A stretch of 15,320 nucleotides of DNA from Syntrophobacterales bacterium (GTDB taxonomy: Bacteria; Desulfobacterota; Desulfobaccia; Desulfobaccales; 0-14-0-80-60-11), in assembly GCA_023229795.1 (NCBI GenBank), contig JALNYP010000077.1:1-15320 (forward strand), in the 5' to 3' direction. A program made the position numbers and the translations under genes. Below the pieces are notes generated by a model. The model had not been told where the DNA came from, searched no databases, and was given only the letters and a program-made list of their open reading frames with translations. Below, one piece after another: positions 11,111 through 15,320 of this stretch (its first letter is position 1; each line of letters starts with the position of its first letter).

Positions 11111-11365
11111 TTACTCCCACCAGGCCTTTCGCTTGTAGTGTTTGGCGGCCCGCCGGGCCTGGTCCTCGTAGGAGTCGACTCCCCGGGGCCAGGTGTAGGG
11201 CACCTGCATGGAGTCGGGTTCGGGGTCACCGGCCCAGACCCGGACCGTCCCCATGGACTTGTCCAGGGTCACCCGCTCACCGGGTCTGGGGATCCAATAG
11301 CCGTTAACGGTATTGACCGTCACGACCCCGGCGCCCAGGGGGAAAATGTTGTTTATCAAAACCAT
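11111..11365 (-). CDS. hypothetical protein, 84 aa
   Basis: ATG at 11365 with GGGAGGCAGT upstream. The N-terminal two thirds look beta-rich (MVLINNIFPLGAGVVTVNTV, PRPGERVTLDKSMGTVRVWA), and the tail is basic (DQARRAAKHYKRKAWWE). No Cys clusters and no recognised family. It is a single-gene cassette with its own promoter (11404-11432) and terminator. Confidence 0.8.
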   Translation of the reverse strand: MVLINNIFPLGAGVVTVNTVNGYWIPRPGERVTLDKSMGTVRVWAGDPEPDSMQVPYTWPRGVDSYEDQARRAAKHYKRKAWWE

Positions 11366-11403
11366 ACTGCCTCCCGTTGTGGTGAAATTTGCTTCTGAGG
11401 AGA

Positions 11404-11432
11404 CCTTAACACGAGCATCAATTAACTGTCAA
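11404..11432 (-). promoter_or_regulatory. array promoter for 11365-11111
   Basis: TTGACA (11427-11432), 17 nt, TTAAGG (11404-11409). The spacer is GTTAATTGATGCTCGTG. The region from the -10 into the leader is near-identical to that at 10119. Confidence 0.85.
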
Positions 11433-11466
11433 GCCCCTGGGGTAAAATTCTTTTCACCCCAGGGGC
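11433..11466 (-). terminator. hairpin between cassettes
   Basis: GCCCCTGGGGT (11433-11443) / ACCCCAGGGGC (11456-11466) with an AT-rich 12-nt loop, 10 nt after the stop of 11476-11898 and touching the next -35 box. Confidence 0.6.
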
Positions 11467-11475
11467 GCCGGCCGG

Positions 11476-11898
11476 TCAGGGGAGGTCGACCAGGTCCAGG
11501 AGTTCACCGATCCTCTGTTCGGTAGGGGTCTTCTGACAGTCCAGGGCCTCCAGGGCGGTTCTGATCCTCTTGAGGGCCTGGGTGGCCCGGGACTTCGCCA
11601 GGGCAGCGCTCTGGCAGTACGATACCCCCCAGGTGCTGCCCAGGGGCTGACCCTGAGGCCCGCAGAGGAACGTGTACCGGGGCCCTGTGAAGCCGCAGCC
11701 GGCCCCTGTGCCCAGGGTACCGCCACAGACGGCCTGGAAGGTCACAGACCCGGGGTCGATCCGCTCGTAGTTGGGAGCATAGCAGGACATGAAAACCTGG
11801 GCGTCCTGGTAGGCCTTTTGCCGGTGGTTGGTCTCCACGAGCTGGAGGCCCTTCTGCCCGCAGACCGGGCAGGTCTGGCGGTTGGGTTGCCGGCTCAC
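11476..11898 (-). CDS. zinc-finger protein, 140 aa
   Basis: GTG at 11898 overlaps the upstream stop at a GGGGCCCGGTGA junction. The N-terminal finger TCPVCGQKG (C10, C13) is followed by a Cys at about 40, then CGGTLGTGAGCGFTG and further Cys near 77 and 93. This is a CPxCG opening with later Cys partners, as in zinc-ribbon proteins. The C-terminal helices KSRATQALKRIRTALEALD could dimerise. The specific family is not recognised. It is the second gene of the unit from 12395-12423. Confidence 0.75.
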   Translation of the reverse strand: MSRQPNRQTCPVCGQKGLQLVETNHRQKAYQDAQVFMSCYAPNYERIDPGSVTFQAVCGGTLGTGAGCGFTGPRYTFLCGPQGQPLGSTWGVSYCQSAALAKSRATQALKRIRTALEALDCQKTPTEQRIGELLDLVDLP

Positions 11899-12344
11899 CG
11901 GGCCCCCACAGAGGCCAGGATCCCCCTGCAGAGCAGTTCGGTCCGGAGGTCCTGCAGGTACTCGATGCAGGCATGAAGGTCCGCGGCCTTCCCGGGGTCC
12001 GGCGCCATGCTGGGGTGACCGGGTTTCAAGTAGAACCTGGCCATGCCGAGCATTCCGTCTATGGTGCGGGCCAGGAGGTCCGGGGCGCCTTCCTGGTCTC
12101 CATCCTCGGATCCGAGGTCATACCGCATGGTATAGGAGTCGACGCAGGGCAGGCCTTCGATCCTGATGTTCGTTTTCGAGTAACCCGGCGTTCTCTGGCC
12201 GTTCTCAAAATTGTTGAGCCGGTCCCAACCCGCCAGCATAATGTCAGCCTGGGTCCAGGTCGAGCAGACTACCGGCCGATCACACTGTTCGGGGATTCCC
12301 TCCAGCAAGGTCAGGGTAATTTTCAGCGGTTGTTGTAAACTCAT
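11895..12344 (-). CDS. phage/plasmid conserved protein, LPD25-like
   Basis: 149 aa from ATG 12344 with GAGGCG upstream. The layout 'ITLTLLEGIPEQC...VVCSTWTQADIMLAGW' then 'PGYSKTNIRIEG' then 'YTMRYDLG' matches what I recall of large-polyvalent-protein-associated domain 25, often found alone in phage and plasmid accessory regions. The C-terminal part (LLARTIDGMLGMARFYLKPG, ADLHACIEYLQDLR) is helical. The biochemical role of the domain is not established. It is the first gene of a two-gene unit; its leader carries a 10-bp hairpin (12361-12387). Confidence 0.7.
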   Translation of the reverse strand: MSLQQPLKITLTLLEGIPEQCDRPVVCSTWTQADIMLAGWDRLNNFENGQRTPGYSKTNIRIEGLPCVDSYTMRYDLGSEDGDQEGAPDLLARTIDGMLGMARFYLKPGHPSMAPDPGKAADLHACIEYLQDLRTELLCRGILASVGAR

Positions 12345-12360
12345 CTTAGCGCCTCTTCCC

Positions 12361-12387
12361 GGCCCCGGGGCTTCTCTCCCCGGGGCC
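12361..12387 (-). promoter_or_regulatory. 5' leader hairpin, perfect 10-bp stem
   Basis: GGCCCCGGGG (12361-12370), 7-nt loop, CCCCGGGGCC (12378-12387). It lies between the promoter at 12395-12423 and the gene at 12344. Confidence 0.6.
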
Positions 12388-12394
12388 TGTTTGT

Positions 12395-12423
12395 AGATTA
12401 GCAGGCCATCAAATAACTGTCAA
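12395..12423 (-). promoter_or_regulatory. array promoter for 12344-11476
   Basis: TTGACA (12418-12423), 17 nt, TAATCT (12395-12400); spacer GTTATTTGATGGCCTGC. The TGA of the upstream gene (12420) lies inside the -35 box. Confidence 0.88.
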
Positions 12424-12686
12424 GCCTTTTTGGTAAAATTCTTTTCCAGGTAGGCCAGGCCTTCGGCGCGGTGCCGGAAGTCCCGGAGGAAGACCTCAGC
12501 CGAGCAGACCCCCCAGGGGCCGCGGCACCCCAGGCGCTCGCAGGCCTCCATGGCTGCCAGCACCGCACAGGGAAACTGCAGGGCCCGGCCCTGGGGATCC
12601 CTGAGGGGCTGGCCATGGCTGAGGATCAGGAACGGGGCACCTGCCGGATCCCGGCGCCGGGCCGTCACTTGCTGTTTCGGGCTCAT
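12420..12686 (-). CDS. hypothetical protein, 88 aa, NFTKKA tail
   Basis: ATG at 12686 overlaps the upstream stop (ATGA), with AGGAGGCGCC upstream. It begins MSPKQQVTARRRDPAGAPFL and contains Cys at CAVLAAMEACERLGCRG...VCSAE. The C-terminus, YLEKNFTKKA, is encoded by the conserved upstream region of the next promoter and ends in the TGA of TTGACA. The same tail occurs in 13797-14069, which is otherwise unrelated. No family is recognised. Confidence 0.75.
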   Translation of the reverse strand: MSPKQQVTARRRDPAGAPFLILSHGQPLRDPQGRALQFPCAVLAAMEACERLGCRGPWGVCSAEVFLRDFRHRAEGLAYLEKNFTKKA

Positions 12687-12931
12687 GGCGCCTCCTGGGG
12701 GGCCTGTTGGACTTGGGCACTAGCCTCAGCCCAGCCCAGCAGGGCCATGGCCCGTTCTGCTGCCTGCCGGGTGGCGAACCGCCGGACCCGGCCAGCGGAA
12801 TCCCGGGCATATTCACCCACTCGGGAGCCGTAGATCGAGACCTGGAGTTCGATGCAGAATTCTCGATCCGCGGTTCCCTTCCAGTAAGTATTTGAGCTGT
12901 TGCCGGCATTCCGGTCCTTAATGACCCTCAT
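12683..12931 (-). CDS. small hypothetical protein, 82 aa
   Basis: ATG at 12931 with AAGGAGGCGCAACACC upstream; the frame is open to 13057, but that stretch covers the leader stem. It starts MRVIKDRNAGNSSNTYWKGT; a central beta-like segment (EFCIELQVSIYGSRVGEYAR) is followed by helix RRFATRQAAERAMALLGWAE. The stop overlaps the next start (ATGA). No family is recognised. It is transcribed from 13200-13228 through a leader of roughly 260 nt. Confidence 0.75.
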   Translation of the reverse strand: MRVIKDRNAGNSSNTYWKGTADREFCIELQVSIYGSRVGEYARDSAGRVRRFATRQAAERAMALLGWAEASAQVQQAPQEAP

Positions 12932-13199
12932 GGTGTTGCGCCTCCTTGGACTTGTTTTGGTAAAATAGTGCCCGGAGGTCAGGTTCCCTACGCCGAAGCC
13001 TCTACAGGAACCCGACCTCCGCTGGAGTTTTCCATGTCCAGCTCCTCCCGGCTTCATCGCCCCTGCAGCACCCGGGAAGTACGGCTTGCTCGCTGAGGGT
13101 CCGGCCTCTGTGGTGTTGTTCCGTCCCGCCGAAGGGCCCGGACCACCCCGTCTAATGTCGCACGACTCTCGACCTCCGTTCTGTTTTGCTCCTGAGACA
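12932..13199 (-). promoter_or_regulatory. long leader with stem and candidate leader peptide
   Basis: Between the promoter at 13200-13228 and the gene at 12931. A stem of 14 pairs (12974-12987 with 13007-13020) has one imperfect pair, which is G-U on the minus RNA. It is followed by CACTATTTTACC. A 15-codon frame, MENSSGGRVPVEASA (13035-12988), has GGAGG 7 nt upstream, spans the 5' arm and stops just before the 3' arm, as in attenuators. Nearer the promoter, a GTG with ACGGAGG at the standard position gives only GTG-CGA-CAT-TAG; another frame reads 40 protein-like codons, so a lost gene is also possible. Confidence 0.45.
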
Positions 13200-13228
13200 A
13201 CCTTACTCGATTGTCAAAGAACTGTCAA
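13200..13228 (-). promoter_or_regulatory. array promoter for 12931-12420 via the long leader
   Basis: TTGACA (13223-13228), 17 nt, TAAGGT (13200-13205). The spacer GTTCTTTGACAATCGAG contains a second TTGACA and a CAATCGA half-site. Confidence 0.8.
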
Positions 13229-13236
13229 GGGGTTTT

Positions 13237-13253
13237 GGTAAAATTGTTTTACC
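13237..13253 (-). repeat. AT-rich dyad upstream of the promoter
   Basis: GGTAAAA-TTG-TTTTACC just upstream of the -35 at 13223-13228. It is the intact form of the GGTAAAATT-TTTT element that also precedes the -35 boxes at 12418, 13795 and, in part, 11041 and 11427. Confidence 0.5.
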
Positions 13254-13452
13254 CGGTTGCCCGCTCAAGGTTCCGGAGCTGACCGGCGCTCAGTCCCTCC
13301 AGGGGTTCAAGCCCGCGCATGGTCGGCCAGGAGGGGCGCTGGGCTCGTCCCCCGTACCACGTAGCCCAGACAAGGCGGCCTTGCAGTCGCAGGCGGATCC
13401 AGGTATGCCCGTCAGGCAGGCGGGCTACCTCCAGGAGGTCTACGCCGCGCAT
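13249..13452 (-). CDS. hypothetical protein, 67 aa
   Basis: ATG at 13452 shares its A with the upstream TGA (TGATG). It begins MRGVDLLEVARLPDGHTWIR, a compact probably beta-rich basic protein (LRLQGRLVWATWYGGR). It ends NLERATG just before the AT-rich dyad of the next promoter. No family is recognised. It is the second gene of the unit from 13772-13800. Confidence 0.75.
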   Translation of the reverse strand: MRGVDLLEVARLPDGHTWIRLRLQGRLVWATWYGGRAQRPSWPTMRGLEPLEGLSAGQLRNLERATG

Positions 13453-13736
13453 CAGAAGGCCACCCTGTAGATCGGGCCCCGGGGGCCCTGGACGTAGAAC
13501 CGGGCGTTGACCTGTTCCTGGGTGTTGAGCCCGGTTTTGCCCGAGCAGGCAAACAGGAGATCCGCCAGGGTGCCGGGATACCGGCGCCCGTCATGGGCCC
13601 GGATGAAGGCCAGGTCCCGGGTGCCGATCCGGTTCACCTGGATGTTAAAATGGTCCTCCGGGGCCTCCAGCTCCCGGACCCAGACGGTCTGGACCCGCAG
13701 GGGATCTGTTCTCTCGATCGGGTTAGCCAGGTTCAT
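13452..13736 (-). CDS. hypothetical protein, 94 aa
   Basis: ATG at 13736 with AAGGAGGCGCAAGACA upstream, the same leader end as at 5161 and 8583. It begins MNLANPIERTDPLRVQTVWV. Segments HFNIQVNRIGTRDLAFIRAH and QEQVNARFYVQGPRGPIYRV look beta-rich. There are no catalytic or metal motifs. It is coupled to the next gene by TGATG. Confidence 0.8.
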   Translation of the reverse strand: MNLANPIERTDPLRVQTVWVRELEAPEDHFNIQVNRIGTRDLAFIRAHDGRRYPGTLADLLFACSGKTGLNTQEQVNARFYVQGPRGPIYRVAF

Positions 13737-13771
13737 TGTCTTGCGCCTCCTTGGTTTTTGCTTCTGGGTGT

Positions 13772-13800
13772 AGATTAGCAGGCCATCGAATAACTGTCAA
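13772..13800 (-). promoter_or_regulatory. array promoter for 13736-13249
   Basis: TTGACA (13795-13800), 17 nt, TAATCT (13772-13777); the spacer is identical to that at 11018-11046. The stop of the upstream gene (13797) lies inside TTGACA. Confidence 0.9.
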
Positions 13801-14069
13801 GCCTTTTTGGTGAAATTCTTTTCCAGCTCACGGCGCACGGCGCAGCAGGGCTCAGGACAGGGCGCCGGCCACGAACAGAGGCCCCGTTCGGGCTTGATAG
13901 CGCCGCAGCACATGCACCGGTAGCCCCGGACCCCCTGCAGGCTGGTGTGGGCCCCGTTCTGGTAACTGAACCCGGCTCCGTCACAATGCCCACAGTGAAG
14001 ATTCGCCTTTGCAGCTACGGTGTTGCCGGCCAGGTGCCGGACCCGGACTTCAAATTCCCTGGTATTCAT
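13797..14069 (-). CDS. zinc-finger-like Cys-rich protein, 90 aa, NFTKKA tail
   Basis: ATG at 14069 with GAGGAGG 9 nt upstream, 4 nt after the preceding TAG. The Cys set is CGHC (about 26-29) and CMCC (about 51-54), then C65, C71 and CPEPCC: a CxxC...CxxC zinc site with extra Cys. The first finger sequence HCGHCDGAGFSYQNG resembles DnaJ-type or zinc-ribbon turns (CxxCxGxG). The tail ELEKNFTKKA is the same as in 12420-12686 and comes from promoter upstream sequence. The role is unknown; metal-dependent binding is likely. Confidence 0.75.
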   Translation of the reverse strand: MNTREFEVRVRHLAGNTVAAKANLHCGHCDGAGFSYQNGAHTSLQGVRGYRCMCCGAIKPERGLCSWPAPCPEPCCAVRRELEKNFTKKA

Positions 14070-14073
14070 GGCC

Positions 14074-14283
14074 CTAGGCCTCCTCTTCCAGTTTGGTACT
14101 CTTGGCGGCCCGGTGGGCCAGGTTGCAGACCCGGGTCATGTCCTCAGGGTAAAAGTCCCCCCGGACCGAAACCGTTATGATGGACCAGCCCGGCAGGTGA
14201 GCCCGCTTGATCATGTTGACCCCGAAAACAACCCCGTCGACATCGATCTTCAGGGTCTTGGCCAGGGTTTGGGAGTCTCCCAT
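14074..14283 (-). CDS. hypothetical protein; main start out of frame (possible +1 shift)
   Basis: The body MGDSQTLAKTLKIDVDGVVF, continuing GVNMIKRAHLPGWSIITVSV, is clearly coding, 69 aa from ATG 14283, which has only a weak CAGCAGG before it. The canonical leader of this element (promoter 14350-14378, CAGAAGCAAAAC, AAGGAGG) leads to ATG 14317. That ATG is in another frame and reads MKVIENPRGQQDG before going off into a poor sequence. A +1 shift at the GGG near 14281 would join both into about 80 aa. Reinitiation, a real frameshift or a base error are all possible. Confidence 0.65.
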   Translation of the reverse strand: MGDSQTLAKTLKIDVDGVVFGVNMIKRAHLPGWSIITVSVRGDFYPEDMTRVCNLAHRAAKSTKLEEEA

Positions 14284-14349
14284 CCTGCTGGCCCCGAGGG
14301 TTCTCTATAACTTTCATCGCTGGTGCCTCCTTGTTTTGCTTCTGGGACC

Positions 14350-14378
14350 AGCTTACTCGATTGTCGAGGAACTGTCAA
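14350..14378 (-). promoter_or_regulatory. array promoter for 14317-13797
   Basis: TTGACA (14373-14378), 17 nt, TAAGCT (14350-14355). The spacer GTTCCTCGACAATCGAG holds the dyad CTCGA-CAA-TCGAG. The TAA stop of the upstream gene is within the -10. Confidence 0.85.
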
Positions 14379-14721
14379 GCCCCTTGTGGGAGTATTCCCT
14401 TGTGGGAGTATTTTTCTGGCCCGCCCACCAGAACATGCGCCGGGCCAGCTCGGGGCCCAGGGCATGGGGATAGCGGCCAGCATAGACCCGGGCCCGGCGG
14501 ATCAGCGGTGGGAGTTCCTCCAGCTCAAGGCCCTGGCAGGCCAGCGCGAGGGCCTCATTTGCCCGGAGAGCGTTGGGGATGTTCAGGGGCCTGCGGGTTC
14601 CCGGCAGGTAACGGGATCGGTCATCGCTGACGGATCCGTCATGCCAGAACCAGACGGCCTCCTGGTCCTGGGTCTGGGCTGTTTCCCGGACCCCGGGGGG
14701 AACTACAGGGGACTTCTTCAC
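14353..14721 (-). CDS. hypothetical protein, 122 aa
   Basis: GTG at 14721 with AAAGGAA 4-5 nt upstream. It begins MKKSPVVPPGVRETAQTQDQ. A helical centre (IPNALRANEALALACQGLEL) is followed by a basic part (IRRARVYAGRYPHALGPELA). The last 20 residues are encoded by a 16-bp tandem repeat and by the next promoter, so its true end may have been replaced. No family is recognised. It follows the gene 14790-15320 after a palindromic hairpin. Confidence 0.7.
   Translation of the reverse strand: MKKSPVVPPGVRETAQTQDQEAVWFWHDGSVSDDRSRYLPGTRRPLNIPNALRANEALALACQGLELEELPPLIRRARVYAGRYPHALGPELARRMFWWAGQKNTPTREYSHKGLDSSSTIE
14381..14412. repeat. perfect 16-bp tandem repeat
   Basis: CCCTTGTGGGAGTATT occurs twice head to tail (14381-14396, 14397-14412), just upstream of the -35 box at 14373-14378 and inside the 3' end of the gene 14353-14721. 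Confidence 0.8.
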
Positions 14722-14740
14722 GGGGGTTCCTTTCTGGCCC

Positions 14741-14758
14741 CTCCTGGGGCCCCAGGAG
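14741..14758 (-). terminator. palindromic hairpin between two genes
   Basis: CTCCTGGGGCCCCAGGAG is a perfect 18-bp palindrome in the 68-nt gap between 14790 and 14721. There is no U-run. It may lower read-through or mark a processing site. Confidence 0.4.
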
Positions 14759-14789
14759 CCCCGCAGGGCCTTGGGTAGTGGTTTGGGTC

Positions 14790-15320
14790 CTACCTGGAGG
14801 CCAGAGCCATCAGGCGGCCGGCCTGGGCGCCGAGCAGGGCCTTCTCGTCCTGGTTGGGGAGCTGGCGAATGTTCGCCGTGATGGCGCTCACCAGGTTGAA
14901 TAGGTTCGTGGGGTCCTCCGAGATGATCCCGGTCGACCGGTCACCTTCCAGGACCGTCTGAACGGCCGCGAGACTCACCCTTTTGGTGAACTTCTGGGCT
15001 TGGAGGAACTCCGCGGCGCCCTTTTCATCGCTGGCGCAATGGAACTCCATCGCGGCCTGTATGGCCTGGCGCTGCGCCAGGGTGCCGGCTGCGGTCCACT
15101 GCTGGACGTAGTTCAGGAAACCAGTCGAGAACCGGGTATAGGCGTCGCCTACGTGTACCACTCGGAACGAACAGGCGTCCAGGACGTCCCGCAGGGTATG
15201 GTTGGCGCAAATCGCCTGCAGGATCCCGCCGGTAAAGGTGCTGGACGAGGCCCCGACCTCTGAGCCTCCCACCTGGATGAAGGGATAGAACACCTGTCCG
15301 TTGATCTCGAAGCCCCCGAG
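14790..15320 (-). CDS. DUF932-like phage/plasmid protein, 5' end outside the window
   Basis: The frame is open from the window edge to TAG at 14790 (176 codons visible). A GTG lies at 15293, but the frame continues upstream (LGGFEINGQ), so the start is probably outside. The visible part has GGSEVGASSSTFTGGILQAI then CANHTLRDVL and FRVVHVGD. This resembles the S-E-x-G...G-l-x-R/A-x-C-x-N core and following R-x-x-H of DUF932 (phage/plasmid TIGR03299-type) proteins. The C-terminal helix region LFNLVSAITANIRQLPNQDE also fits. Function in the family is unclear; it is often carried near recombination or anti-restriction loci. Confidence 0.6.
   Translation of the reverse strand, partial: LGGFEINGQVFYPFIQVGGSEVGASSSTFTGGILQAICANHTLRDVLDACSFRVVHVGDAYTRFSTGFLNYVQQWTAAGTLAQRQAIQAAMEFHCASDEKGAAEFLQAQKFTKRVSLAAVQTVLEGDRSTGIISEDPTNLFNLVSAITANIRQLPNQDEKALLGAQAGRLMALASR

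Noticed and set aside
1..15320. CRISPR array, tRNA or rRNA genes, insertion sequences, integrase and attachment site
   Set aside because: No regularly spaced direct repeats, no cloverleaf with CCA-type ends, no transposase or recombinase motifs, and no tRNA-end duplication were seen.

Overview
This window reads as accessory or early-region DNA of a bacteriophage, prophage or phage-like plasmid with a GC-rich bacterial host. The grounds are very dense small genes, almost all on the minus strand, stop/start overlaps (ATGA, GTGA, TGATG), strong GGAGG ribosome sites, sigma70-type promoters (TTGACA, 17 nt, TAATCT-like), many small Cys-rich proteins, and families usual in phages (HD-domain nucleotidase, DUF6011-like zinc finger, LPD25-like and DUF932-like proteins). 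The host cannot be named from the sequence. Most products have no function I can recognise.

Left block (1-4430, minus strand): one operon of six genes read from a promoter at 4398-4426. In order of transcription it encodes an unknown 284-aa protein, a protein with C-terminal Cys clusters, a YfbR-like HD phosphohydrolase, a small Cys protein, a 366-aa phage-type protein and a zinc-ribbon protein. A second promoter at 473-501 carries the same spacer palindrome (TAGCG-N4-CGCTA) and drives a gene that leaves the window.

Centre (4430-7310): a regulatory zone. It has a gene-poor stretch with a near-consensus plus-strand promoter; two clusters of very small genes, some with a single hydrophobic segment; and the only plus-strand gene, a ribbon-helix-helix (RHH) regulator at 5840-6307 with GTGCATGCAC palindromes in pairs both upstream of it and inside it. 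A non-coding stretch follows with a long inverted repeat whose mismatches become G-U pairs on the minus-strand RNA. Then come a second small RHH protein and a broken coding stretch.

Right block (7311-15320, minus strand): a series of one- to three-gene cassettes. A typical cassette has a promoter of one repeated family with an exact 17-nt spacer, a short leader (a CAGAAGCAAAAC-type sequence or a GC-rich hairpin), a GGAGG site, one to three small genes, and often a CCCTGG/CCAGGG hairpin abutting the next -35 box. In several cassettes the last stop codon is the TGA inside the next TTGACA. The repeated promoters imply one shared regulator for about ten transcription units.

The most unusual points are the promoter array, the paired palindromes inside the regulator gene, the candidate structured RNA at 6472-6576, an open frame continuing 75 codons past an in-frame TAG at 8940, a leader peptide overlapping a stem at 12974-13035, and a strong start site that is out of frame with its gene at 14317. 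All assignments come from reading the sequence by eye; no database search was run.
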